Shown here one piece after another: positions 37,066-45,369 of a DNA stretch of 64,000 nt (position 1 is the stretch's first letter; every line of letters starts with the position of its first letter). This stretch comes from CALODP01 sp942492055 (GTDB lineage Bacteria; Bacteroidota; Ignavibacteria; Ignavibacteriales; Melioribacteraceae), in NCBI GenBank assembly GCA_942492055.1, contig CALODP010000015.1, positions 868,001 through 932,000 on the forward strand, written 5' to 3'. Both the position numbers and the translations under genes were made by a program. The notes beneath the pieces are model-generated. The model did no database searches, had not been told where the DNA came from, and saw only the letters and a list, made by a program, of their open reading frames with translations.

Positions 37066-38277
37066 TTAGAAATAGTAGCCGATATTAATATTGAAGCGGG
37101 TATTCCAACCTGCATTTTTTATCCCTTTGCCCAAACCGGTTCCGAAATTGTCAGTTAACCAAGGCTGATTTTTACCCATGGCCATATCAATATAGGTATA
37201 AACACTACCGGCGGTTACCATCATCCCTATTGTGTTTTGTTGAGTATCGTAGAAATCGGATTTATTCTTAGCGGTATAAGTGTAGTCGTTATAAAAGGTG
37301 AGTTTAGTTATTGGGCCTAATTCAACCGGTAATCCGTAACTAACTCCGAGAGTATACATTGAAGCTTCGGTGGCAACTCCGTATGTTCCCGAACCATATG
37401 CCCCCATTTGAACTATGTCGAGAGAATTACCCTGATCATCGGTTATATCATATTTATGGTAATTATACTGAGCTTTTATATTGAAACGAGAATAATTTCC
37501 GTCAAGGTGAGCTGCAATGGCAAAATGATTTCCCATATCATCTTTTATACTATTATAAATTCCTCCGTATTGTAAAGAGATTCCTAATTTGGAGATGTAT
37601 TCTCTACTATGTTCTAAAGAATATGCCCCTCTTATATTTCCTTGATGCTTTTCCTGATTCGATTGATTAGCGGAAGGGATAACATCATAGGAATATCTTC
37701 CCGAGCCTCCTATCCCATAGGAAACATCGTTTGGTGCCGGTCCGGCCGGCTCTGGTTGTAGAAAATATGCGAATGCAAGTTCCCAATTGCCCGAATTATA
37801 TAGGAGTTTAATTCCCATATCATAGTCATCTTCAAGCCCTACATAGTAAGGAGTTACAAACCACCAGCTATGTGATGCGTATTTTAAGTTACCAAATGGT
37901 ACTTGAGTGACTCCTAATTGCATTTGAAGATTATTAGTGAAATCATAACCTATCCATCCGTGATGGATAAAATGGGTATCGAATGTAGGATAAAAACGAT
38001 ATTCGAAATCCAGCAAAATACCTGATTGTTTTGCTGTTACATTTAATCGCCATGTATCCCATGTGAATTGCGCGTCATTGGCGTTTTGTTTCGATTCGTA
38101 ATCATGAACCAAAATATTGTAACGGACTGCCCCCCCGATTTTTACGTAATCGTCATTTTGCGCGAAAAGGGGAGTGAATGTAAAAAGTGTTAGTGTTAGA
38201 AGTGATTTGATTTGATTAATTATGTTTCTTGATTTTCTTTTTTCGTTATTAAGCATACTATTCTTAGAAAAAATCAT
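37066..38277 (-). CDS. Outer-membrane porin (phosphate-selective porin O/P-like)
   Basis: A 403-residue protein. I chose ATG 38277 because AAGGAG lies at the right distance; the ATG 33 bases upstream lacks a site. The signal peptide ends PLFAQ. The mature part is a porin-like barrel: YVKIGGAVRYNILVHDYE, RLNVTAKQSGILLDFEYRFYPTF, LQMQLGVTQVPFGNLKYASHSWW (the usual 'GQ.PFG' porin turn), and a C-terminal strand RFNINIGYYF. Similar proteins in Bacteroidota are annotated as OprP-like or OprB-like porins. Being first gene of the OpuA operon, it may let betaine or other osmolytes across the outer membrane; that link is inference. Confidence 0.78.
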   Translation of the reverse strand: MIFSKNSMLNNEKRKSRNIINQIKSLLTLTLFTFTPLFAQNDDYVKIGGAVRYNILVHDYESKQNANDAQFTWDTWRLNVTAKQSGILLDFEYRFYPTFDTHFIHHGWIGYDFTNNLQMQLGVTQVPFGNLKYASHSWWFVTPYYVGLEDDYDMGIKLLYNSGNWELAFAYFLQPEPAGPAPNDVSYGIGGSGRYSYDVIPSANQSNQEKHQGNIRGAYSLEHSREYISKLGISLQYGGIYNSIKDDMGNHFAIAAHLDGNYSRFNIKAQYNYHKYDITDDQGNSLDIVQMGAYGSGTYGVATEASMYTLGVSYGLPVELGPITKLTFYNDYTYTAKNKSDFYDTQQNTIGMMVTAGSVYTYIDMAMGKNQPWLTDNFGTGLGKGIKNAGWNTRFNINIGYYF

Positions 38278-38917
38278 GAAACTCCTTATTTGTGAAACAT
38301 GCGAATTCATCTCATACTATGGAATTTTTTATTGAATGTCAAATATATCTGATAATTTAAAAATAAATCAACATTAAGCTTATAATACAATATTAAGTCC
38401 GGTTTAGACTTAAGAAAGCTTTACTTAAGAAAGAACATGCCCCAATAGAAACACTAATAAGATGAACATCATGATAAGTTTTTTAGTTCCGTATATCCGA
38501 AAAGTTTTAGAACATAAATGAATAATTGAGATATAACACTGTTCATTTTTATCCCATGATTAGTAAAGTTCTCCTGGAAACTTTATAAGTTATACGGATT
38601 AGAAGTGAGAAGATTATGAGAAATAATGAAACCATTAACGAATGAATTCGGTTATACAAAATAATCAGCAGAAATGATGGGAAATGAGTTCTATTATTTA
38701 TTTGTCCGCGGATTATGTAAAATGTATAGATCAGTCGAATGTTATGTGTTAACCTATAGCTATTTATAACGATATCCATGTTATGGGATTAGGGAGCATG
38801 TTTGAGGTTTGAAATTATTTGATTGATTTATAAGATTCGATTCATATTCTTTTGGTAAAATTCTTCGAAAAATAGATTAAGATATAAATACGGAATAAAT
38901 TACCCGGAGATAGTTTT
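38278..38917. other. Intergenic region between divergent units, nothing recognised
   Basis: About 640 bases of AT-rich DNA between the start of the porin operon (leftward) and the NYN gene (rightward). It should hold both promoters, but I cannot assign boxes with confidence. A - strand frame at 38549-38779 has no ribosome site or family resemblance. Confidence 0.5.
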
Positions 38918-39658
38918 ATGAAGAATAAATCCCAAAAGAAATCGATTATCATAATCGACGCGGAAACGGCTAATCCCAATATCCTCGAGTTTGTATTTAA
39001 TAAAATGGCTAACCACAGCCAAATATCCTCCTCAAGAATATACGGGGATTGGAGAAAATCGGAGTTAAAGTTTTGGAGAGAGTTTACTGCTGAATATGAT
39101 ATTAAGTACTATCAACAAAATAAGCTGGATGATACTCCCTATGGTAATGACGGGGAATTGTTAATGGAAACTCTCTGTCTGGCCGCGTCAAAGGAATATG
39201 ATATTTTGGGTTTTGTTTCCTCTTCTCTTCAGTATAGAAAGCTAATTAGAAAAATCAGACAATATTCGATAATGGTCTTCGGATTCGGGGATGAAATGAC
39301 TCCTTTTGCTCTTAAGAAATGTTGCGATTATTTTTACAACAAATCCTTCAAAAGTATTAATAAAAAAGGGAATTCAACTGAAAATTCCGAAAGTTTTTGC
39401 AATCCTTTGATTATCAATATAATTTCGGAAGTTTTTGATAAGTATCCTTCTCAAAAAGGGTGGATTGATCTATCGAAAATCGGGAGATATTTGCGTATTC
39501 GTGTTCCGGAAATTTCGCCGAGGCAATATGGGTTCAAATCATTAAAAGAAATGCTACAGGCTACTGAGCTTTTTGAGGTCGGGGAGATGAAACTTGGGGA
39601 AAATGGTCCGAAAAGTTGTTTTGTGAAGATAAAAGATAAAGAAAATTTTAAAAAATGA
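38918..39658 (+). CDS. NYN-domain (PIN-like) putative RNase with OST-HTH/LOTUS domain
   Basis: A 246-residue cytosolic protein. The first 145 residues fit a LabA/DUF88-type NYN nuclease: SIIIIDAETANPNILEFVF (first acidic residue), GDWRKSELKFW, then NDGELLMETLCLAA (second acidic cluster) and YDILGFVSSSLQYRKLIRKI with an atypical SSSLQY in place of SxDxDF. FGFGDEMTPFAL follows. Residues about 165-240 match an OST-HTH/LOTUS domain (GWIDLSKIGRYLRIRVPEISPRQYGFKSLKEML), an RNA- or G4-binding winged helix. Such fusions are thought to act in RNA turnover. The missing Asp residues mean activity is uncertain. GGAG-like site upstream of ATG 38918. Confidence 0.82.
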   Translation: MKNKSQKKSIIIIDAETANPNILEFVFNKMANHSQISSSRIYGDWRKSELKFWREFTAEYDIKYYQQNKLDDTPYGNDGELLMETLCLAASKEYDILGFVSSSLQYRKLIRKIRQYSIMVFGFGDEMTPFALKKCCDYFYNKSFKSINKKGNSTENSESFCNPLIINIISEVFDKYPSQKGWIDLSKIGRYLRIRVPEISPRQYGFKSLKEMLQATELFEVGEMKLGENGPKSCFVKIKDKENFKK

Positions 39659-39868
39659 AAAAATATATTCCCTTAGTTTTCTCCGTAATTAGTTATTTCA
39701 TTGCAAGTTAGTAATTCTCAGTTCGAGTCTATTAATAAGTATATAGCTATAACTAGCTATTGCGTTACTCTCATTAATGTGTATTTTGGATTCATAAGAG
39801 CTGTTGTTTTTTCTTCCACTCTTTCTTTCTAGTTAATTGAATTAAAAACAATTTAATGGGAGGACAGG

Positions 39869-40339
39869 ATGGCCGATTATAATCGCTCGAATATCGTACT
39901 TACTGATGAGCAAAAAACTACGGTATATTCTTCTATCGAATCCATTCATTCCGTCTTAAATGCCATATTTATCCCGATTACCAAAGAAGAGAAGCGGGAA
40001 ATTCCGAAAATGAGTGACAAAACGATTCCTTTTGTAGATAAAGTCAATTATTATTTGGAGAAAAATCCGGAGTTTGCCCCTAGTTTCATGCATGCTGATG
40101 GGTTTCAGATTGATTTTCAGTCTTACAAAGATCTGAACGGGTTTTACAGAATATTGCAGCAATTAGTGCAAAATCTGGATGATACTATTATGGTAACCGG
40201 TAGCGAAGCTTATAGAGGAGCTTTGGCATATTATAATGCTGTTAAACAAGCTTCAAAAATGAACGCTCCCGGAGCCAAAACCATTTATGATGATTTAAAG
40301 AATCGCTTTCCTCATAAGCGCACGAACGAGGAAGAATAG
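39869..40339 (+). CDS. Conserved hypothetical cytosolic protein
   Basis: A 156-residue soluble protein with predicted helices and no signal peptide (YSSIESIHSVLNAIFIPIT; YKDLNGFYRILQQLVQNLDD; AYRGALAYYNAVKQASK). I recall similar small proteins in Bacteroidota without known function, but cannot name a family. ATG 39869 follows GGGAGGA. It is 210 bases after the NYN gene on the same strand and ends at a good terminator, so it may be an independent unit. Confidence 0.65.
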   Translation: MADYNRSNIVLTDEQKTTVYSSIESIHSVLNAIFIPITKEEKREIPKMSDKTIPFVDKVNYYLEKNPEFAPSFMHADGFQIDFQSYKDLNGFYRILQQLVQNLDDTIMVTGSEAYRGALAYYNAVKQASKMNAPGAKTIYDDLKNRFPHKRTNEEE

Positions 40340-40345
40340 TCGGAT

Positions 40346-40394
40346 AGCTCCCTGATATAGTAAATCTTTTTCCAAAATATCGGGGAGTTTTTAT
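40346..40394 (+). terminator. Rho-independent terminator
   Basis: CTCCCTGATAT (40348-40358) pairs with ATATCGGGGAG (40377-40387, one G-T wobble) and is followed by TTTTTAT, seven bases after the hypothetical gene's stop. Confidence 0.88.
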
Positions 40395-40444
40395 ATATTT
40401 TCCTAAATCGTGTTACTAAAAAATGAAATCCTTCCCATAAAAGA

Positions 40445-40705
40445 TAGAAGCATCTGTAGAAAAATAGGAATCATTTATCAATTAATAGAAAGATTGTAGC
40501 TCCGAGGTAGGAACGCCTAGCAAAAAGGAACGAAAGGGGAGCTCTGAGGTGTGCGCATTCTATTCAGAGATAAATGATTCTATGTTTTTAGTCCCTTGTT
40601 TTATCATTTTATAGAAATCATTTATCTTTTTATTAGAATCATTCATGTTGAGATAGAATGATTCCTGTTTTTTACAGGAATTTTTCTATTCCGGGTATAA
40701 TCATT
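40445..40705. repeat. Second degenerate 20-22 bp phased repeat region
   Basis: Units beginning TAGAA/TAGGAATC recur at 40445, 40465 and 40486, and again at 40589, 40612, 40634, 40654, 40675 and 40695 (spacings 20-23). AATCATTTAT and its inverse ATAAATGATT appear on both sides of a GC-richer core at 40496-40555 that resembles a decayed REP hairpin (AGCTCCGAGG, GAGCTCTGAGG). Non-coding. Confidence 0.5.
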
Positions 40706-40844
40706 GAGGAAATTAGGTCAAATGTTTTGTGTTAATCATAAAACGTTTTTATGGGAAGAGAGATTATTTCTCCCGATTATAAAAATGATTATTCCTCAAT
40801 ATAAAACCTCATATTGTAAATGTGCGCCATTTCCCAAAACTGCC

Positions 40845-41460
40845 ATGTCGCTCCGCCGGAGCTCGTTAAATATTGTGCCCATATATTCATGCTACAGGCA
40901 TTCGACCCCTCCGGGGCCGTTTTGAAATAATTCCATTTCTCAAAAAATATCCATGTTTTTAATCAATCAAAAATGCTCATATAAATAACAATCTCTAATT
41001 CTTACATTTGTACCAACTCCATGCCAGCGCCAGCGGCGCGCCATGCCTGTAGCAAAAATCGACGAACCAGATATAAAGAGCTCCGGAGGAGCGACATGTA
41101 AAACCAATGCCACAAATAAAACAATATATGACAAAGAGAAAACAACGATAAAAAAAAAAGATCAATCCGAAATATCTGTTCAATTGGATTGATAATTAAT
41201 GAATTGTTTTATCAAAACAGACATGCAGTTTTGCCGGAGTTAGTAGATGTTTTGGTTATATATTTTTGGACAAAGGCATTCGACCCCTCCGAGGTCGGTT
41301 TGAGATAATTGCGTATCTCCAAAAACATCCATGGTTTTAATCCGGCAAAAATGCTCGTATGAATAATAATCCCTAATGCATATACCCTCATCAACCCCAT
41401 CAAAGCGCCAGAGGCGCGCCATGCCTGTAGCAAAAATATGTATCCCAGCGACATGTAAAT
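40845..41460. repeat. REP-like hairpin block, left arm
   Basis: Short palindromes with three-base loops follow one another: GCTCC-GCC-GGAGC (40850), CCCC-TCC-GGGG (40907), GCGCC-AGC-GGCGC (41027) and GCTCC-GGA-GGAGC (41080). They are followed at 41163 by a copy of the transposase gene's last 30 bases. A second sub-unit (41217-41460) repeats the order in decayed form (GCCGGAG, CCCCTCCGAGG, GCGCCAGAGGCGC). The same series occurs in the right arm, most bases identical over several hundred bases. These are typical of REP elements mobilised by RAYT transposases. Confidence 0.85.
41160..41205 (+). repeat. Copy of the RAYT gene 3' end inside a REP block
   Basis: AATCCGAAATATCTGTT and GGATTGATAATTAATGAATTG here match the last codons, stop and downstream bases of the transposase gene at 42005-42048, with one mismatch at the junction. 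Upstream of this the similarity to the gene stops. Confidence 0.85.
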
Positions 41461-41575
41461 CCCATACCCACCATAAATATAATCGTAAAAAACAATCGAC
41501 AATTGGAACGGAATTCCCAAATGAACCGGAGATCCAACAAACCGGTTAAACAATATTGAACAAAAGGGAGGAATT

Positions 41576-42040
41576 ATGGGGGACACATATTCACAATTAT
41601 ACATTCATATTGTATTTACAGTAAGACACCGAAGAGTGATGATACCGCGTGAATATAAAGAAGAACTGCATAGATATATAACCGGAATTATTACCCGACA
41701 GAGGCACAAATTGTTAGAAATTAATTGCATGCCGGATCATGTACATATTTTGATAGGTTATAATCCGGAAAATTCTTTATCCGCATTAGTAAGAGATATA
41801 AAATCGAATAGCTCAAGATTTATTTCGAAAAGATTTCCCGAATTATCAGAATTCTCTTGGCAAAGCGGATATGGAGCCTTTTCATATTCCCGAAGAGAAA
41901 TATCTAATATAATACGATATATTGAGAATCAAGAAGAACACCATAAAAAGAAAAATTTCCGTGAGGAATATATAGGGTATCTAAAGGAATATCAGATAGA
42001 ATATAATCCGAAATATCTGTTCGATTGGATTGATAATTAA
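41576..42040 (+). CDS. REP-associated tyrosine transposase (RAYT), IS200-like Y1 family
   Basis: A 154-residue HUH nuclease. It has the metal-binding HUH motif MPDHVHILIGY near residue 58 and the start YSQLYIHIVFTVRHRR typical of Y1 transposases. The catalytic Tyr is probably in IIRYIENQEEHHKK near residue 121. RAYTs nick and move single-stranded REP hairpins. The gene is embedded between two blocks of GC-rich hairpins that carry copies of its own 3' end. GGGAGG lies six bases before ATG 41576. The frame is intact and all motifs are present, so it may be active. Confidence 0.92.
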   Translation: MGDTYSQLYIHIVFTVRHRRVMIPREYKEELHRYITGIITRQRHKLLEINCMPDHVHILIGYNPENSLSALVRDIKSNSSRFISKRFPELSEFSWQSGYGAFSYSRREISNIIRYIENQEEHHKKKNFREEYIGYLKEYQIEYNPKYLFDWIDN

Positions 42041-42054
42041 TGAATTGCTATATC

Positions 42055-42715
42055 AAAACAGCCATGTCGCTCCGCCGGAGCTCGTAAAATATTGTGCCCA
42101 TATATTCATGCTACAGGCATCCGACCGTGCTACAGGCATTCGACCCCTCCGGGGCCGTTTTACCATGATTAATTATCTGGAAAAGTATTTCTGGTTCTAA
42201 TCAAGTTAAAATTCTCACATGAATAATAATCTCTAATACCTACATTTGCACTAACCCATGCCAGCGCCAGCGGCGCGCAACGCCTGTAACAAAAATATGT
42301 ATCCCAGCCAATCCAAGCTCCGGAGGAGCGACATGTAAAACCAATGCCACAAATAAAACAATATATGACAAAGAGAAAACAACGATAAAACCAACAGATC
42401 AATCCGAAATATCTGTTCGATTGGATTGATCAATAATACATTGATTTAGCAAAACAGACATGCAGTTTCGCCGGAGTTAGTATATGTTTTGGTTATATAT
42501 TTTTGGACAAAGGCATCCGACCCCTCCGAGGTCGGTTTGAGATAATTGCGTATCTCCAAAAACATACATGGTTTTAATCCGGCAAAAATGCTCGTATGAA
42601 TAATAATCCCTAATGCATATACCCTCATCAACCCCATCAAAGCGCCAGAGGCGCGCCATGCCTGTAACAAGAAGCGACGAACCAGAGATAAAGAGCTCCG
42701 GAGGAGCGGCATGCC
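42055..42715. repeat. REP-like hairpin block, right arm
   Basis: It repeats the left arm: GCTCC-GCC-GGAGC (42068), CCCC-TCC-GGGG (42144, preceded by a short tandem of GTGCTACAGGCAT), GCGCC-AGC-GGCGC (42264), GCTCC-GGA-GGAGC (42318), a copy of the transposase 3' end (42402), then the second sub-unit (42455-42664) almost identical to 41217-41430. After 42690 a further GCTCC-GGA-GGAGC hairpin and CAAACCGGTT, also found upstream of the transposase start (near 41540), suggest the arms derive from whole-element duplication. Confidence 0.85.
42400..42435 (+). repeat. Second copy of the RAYT gene 3' end
   Basis: AATCCGAAATATCTGTT, CGATTGGATTGAT match the end of the transposase gene exactly up to the stop region, then diverge (CAATAATACATTG). 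Followed by the decayed hairpin series. Confidence 0.8.
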
Positions 42716-42989
42716 TACCCTCATAATCAACAAGGAGAAATCATCCCAAACAAACCGGTTCGGAACCAAAACAGAAAACAACTCACATAATCATAAAACC
42801 GAAAATAAGAGAACATAACCCCAGCATCAATTGACACGTACATAAAAATATGTTAATTTAAAATAATTGTTTTCCGGAGGAAATCTTTTGAGAAGGAAAG
42901 AAACAACCTCACAAAACATCCCGGGAAAGAACCGTTAAAAGATAAGACCAAATAACTCTCTATACAGTAATCTCATTACGGAATTAATA
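42716..42989. other. Upstream region of the NB-ARC gene
   Basis: About 270 bases between the last REP hairpin and the ATG. It holds CAAACCGGTT (42754, also near 41540), a possible promoter at 42831 and a GGAGG site at 42876 that precedes a 16-codon TTG frame ending at 42938; I do not call that a gene. The ATG at 42990 has no strong ribosome site. Confidence 0.45.
42831..42859 (+). promoter_or_regulatory. Possible promoter of the NB-ARC gene
   Basis: TTGACA (42831-42836), a 17-base spacer and TAATTT (42854-42859) lie about 130 bases before the ATG of the NB-ARC gene, just outside the REP block. Resembles a sigma-70 promoter; Bacteroidota consensus boxes differ, so this is tentative. Confidence 0.4.
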
Positions 42990-45323
42990 ATGATTACAGA
43001 AGCATTAACCAAGTTGCTATTTGATTTCGCCGCTTTCACCGGAATAAAAAAGATTCAAGATAAATTCAAAATGACCTCCCAAAAGGCTCTTTACCGGGCT
43101 GTTAACGAAGCGATAGATGAATACAAAAAGAAACATTTCAATAGAAATGATAACGGGAAATTCCCATTTTACGAATCGGAGCCATTCCTTTTGGAAATGC
43201 TGAAATATCGCTTTTCCGGTAATGATGATAAATTATTTGATCCGGACAGACTGCATGAAATTCTTGAGCAAAATGATAATATTATTCCACCTTACAAAGA
43301 GGAGCTACAAGACTATTTTGAAATCCTCGAAAGAAATATCAAAAGCAATGATGAATTGAAAAGTCTTGAAATCGAGGAAAACTATAAAGAGGAGATATTC
43401 AAAATATCAGTAGAGTTTCATAAACTCCTTCCCGATTTTTATACTATGAAAGAGCAGATTCGTGATATTCATGATGTGGTAATTAAAGGAAATACTCCCG
43501 ATAAAATAATCCCTAAAGAGATTAATAAAATATCCCGACGAAAAGAGAGAGAAATAATCGGGAGGAAAAAGGCTCTGAGTGATCTGAGGGAAGGACTTGT
43601 AAGGGATAAAAAGATACTTCTCTTGAACGGAATGGGGGGAATTGGGAAAACGACACTGGCGGAAGTTTATACCGACACCTATTACGAAGAGTATAAACAT
43701 ATTATCTGGATCCGAAATGAGGAGAGTTTTGAAAACGCCTTTCTTGCCGACGCGCAAATAATAAATAATCTGGGATTAGGTATATACGAGAAGGAAGTTA
43801 TTCTACCTATCGGTATGAACATGTTATGCAATCTGAAAGGGCCTAATCTTATGGTGATAGATAACGGAACCCGGGAATTGGCGAAATATTACGATTCTTT
43901 ACCGAAACCACCCGAGTGGCATCTTCTGGTGACATCCAGGGAAAAGATAGAGTGTCTTGAAATTATGGAACTGGATTTTTTGACGGAAGAAGAGGCTAAG
44001 GAGCTCTTTATTAAGTATTGCGATAAGTTTACGGATGATGAGGTGTTAAATTTAATCGGCAAAGTGGAATATCATACGTTAACGATTGAGCTGATTGCGA
44101 AAGGAGCAACCAAAAACAGATGGAGTTATGAGAAAGCACGCAAAGCTTTGAACGAAGACGCAAAGATTAATGTCGCTACAGCCCGTTCCGGTTATGATAA
44201 GATTGATAGGATTAAGAGTTATATCTCCGGTTTGTTTAACGCGAATAATAAAGATGATAAAGAGAAATGGATCTTGAAACAATTTCTCGCCCTTCCTACC
44301 GAAGAGATTGAATATGATTTTCTGACCAGACTTATAAAGATTGATTTACTCGATTGGGAGGAGGAGTTTCCGGATAAGCTTGATGAACTACATGAAACAG
44401 GATTCTTGCTAAATAATAAGATAAATGATTCTTACAAAATGCATCCGATTATTAGGGAAGCTTTACTAAATGATTTGAAACCTGAGTATAATGAAACAGA
44501 AAATCTTATTGATTCAGTAAGCGAGTTACTCAATTATGATCAAGCAAAAGATAACCCTATAGACAAATTTCAATATATTCCTTACGGGGAGAGGCTATTG
44601 GAATTATTTCTTGTTGATAAAGAAAAAGAGCTATCTGATTTAATGAATAATTTGGCTTCTGTATATCAAGCTTTGGGAAAATATGAAACTGCGGCCGAAT
44701 TATTGGAAAAAGCGTTAACATCGAATAAGCGAAATTACGGAGAAGATCATCCTACGGTAGCCGTAAGTCAGTCTAATTTGGCGTTAGTATATCAAGATTT
44801 GGGAAAATACGAAACGGCGGCCGAATTATTGGAGAAAGCGTTGGCATCGGCTATACGGAATTACGGAGAGGCTCATCCTAGGGTAGCCGTAAGGCAGTCC
44901 AATTTGGCGTTAGTATATCAAGATTTGGGAAAATATGAACCGGCGGCTGAATTATTGGAGAAAGCGTTGGCATCGGATATGCAAAATTACGGAGAGGCTC
45001 ATCCTACGGTAGCCGCTAGGCAGTCCAATTTGGCATTAGTATATAAAGATTTGGGGAAATATGAACCGGCGGTCGGATTATTGGAGAAAGCGTTGGCATC
45101 GAATATGCGAAATTACGGAGAAAATCATCCTTCTGTAGCTATAAGTCAGTCCAATTTGGCTACTGTATATCTGGCTTTGGGAAAATACGAACCGGCGGTT
45201 GAATTGTTGGAGGAAGCACTGAGAATAATGAATTCTACTGTGGGAAAAGAGCATCCAAATACGGTAATTATTAGAAAGAATTTGGAGTATATTAAAAAGA
45301 TCATCGCCGAAAGAGGGAAGTAG
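42990..45323 (+). CDS. NB-ARC STAND ATPase with kinesin-light-chain TPR repeats
   Basis: A 777-residue cytosolic protein with STAND architecture. Residues 1-180 are a helical N-terminal region of unknown fold, the presumed effector or adaptor. Residues about 205-480 are an NB-ARC NTPase: LLLNGMGGIGKTTLAEVY (Walker A, near 215), LMVIDNG (Walker B), LLVTSREK (sensor 1), and YKMHPIIREALL as an MHD-like motif near 485. The C-terminal 225 residues carry five 42-residue TPRs of the kinesin-light-chain type (ALGKYETAAELLEKAL ... YGEDHPTVA). Such STAND proteins sense a ligand with the repeats and oligomerise; many protect bacteria from phage (Avs and bNACHT examples). It lies alone beside a transposon, a typical defence setting. 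Function is inferred. Confidence 0.88.
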   Translation: MITEALTKLLFDFAAFTGIKKIQDKFKMTSQKALYRAVNEAIDEYKKKHFNRNDNGKFPFYESEPFLLEMLKYRFSGNDDKLFDPDRLHEILEQNDNIIPPYKEELQDYFEILERNIKSNDELKSLEIEENYKEEIFKISVEFHKLLPDFYTMKEQIRDIHDVVIKGNTPDKIIPKEINKISRRKEREIIGRKKALSDLREGLVRDKKILLLNGMGGIGKTTLAEVYTDTYYEEYKHIIWIRNEESFENAFLADAQIINNLGLGIYEKEVILPIGMNMLCNLKGPNLMVIDNGTRELAKYYDSLPKPPEWHLLVTSREKIECLEIMELDFLTEEEAKELFIKYCDKFTDDEVLNLIGKVEYHTLTIELIAKGATKNRWSYEKARKALNEDAKINVATARSGYDKIDRIKSYISGLFNANNKDDKEKWILKQFLALPTEEIEYDFLTRLIKIDLLDWEEEFPDKLDELHETGFLLNNKINDSYKMHPIIREALLNDLKPEYNETENLIDSVSELLNYDQAKDNPIDKFQYIPYGERLLELFLVDKEKELSDLMNNLASVYQALGKYETAAELLEKALTSNKRNYGEDHPTVAVSQSNLALVYQDLGKYETAAELLEKALASAIRNYGEAHPRVAVRQSNLALVYQDLGKYEPAAELLEKALASDMQNYGEAHPTVAARQSNLALVYKDLGKYEPAVGLLEKALASNMRNYGENHPSVAISQSNLATVYLALGKYEPAVELLEEALRIMNSTVGKEHPNTVIIRKNLEYIKKIIAERGK
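44649..45278 (+). repeat. Five near-identical 126-bp in-frame repeats (TPR units)
   Basis: Units start with AATTTGGC at 44649, 44775, 44901, 45027 and 45153, exactly 126 bases apart, and are close to identical in DNA as well as protein in the middle copies. Low synonymous divergence points to recent expansion or gene conversion in the sensor region. Confidence 0.9.
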
Positions 45324-45369
45324 TTTGTCAGGAAATAAGAATATTTCCTAAGTAAAACAAAAACGTTTT

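Noticed and set aside
38549..38779. 76-codon - strand frame
   Set aside because: AT-rich intergenic sequence, no ribosome site and no recognisable domain.
40704..40925. 73-codon + strand frame
   Set aside because: It runs through REP hairpins (reads as SLRRSS and STPPGPF), lacks a ribosome site and has no domain; typical false frame over GC-rich repeats.
41212..41604. 130-codon - strand frame, and a similar one at 42446-42781
   Set aside because: Both translate the duplicated REP blocks; the similarity reflects repeated DNA, not a protein family, and they lie antisense to the transposase region.
42888..42938. 16-codon TTG frame after a GGAGG site, possible leader peptide
   Set aside because: The site is suggestive, but a TTG start, no hairpin downstream and no regulatory residues make it too weak to call.
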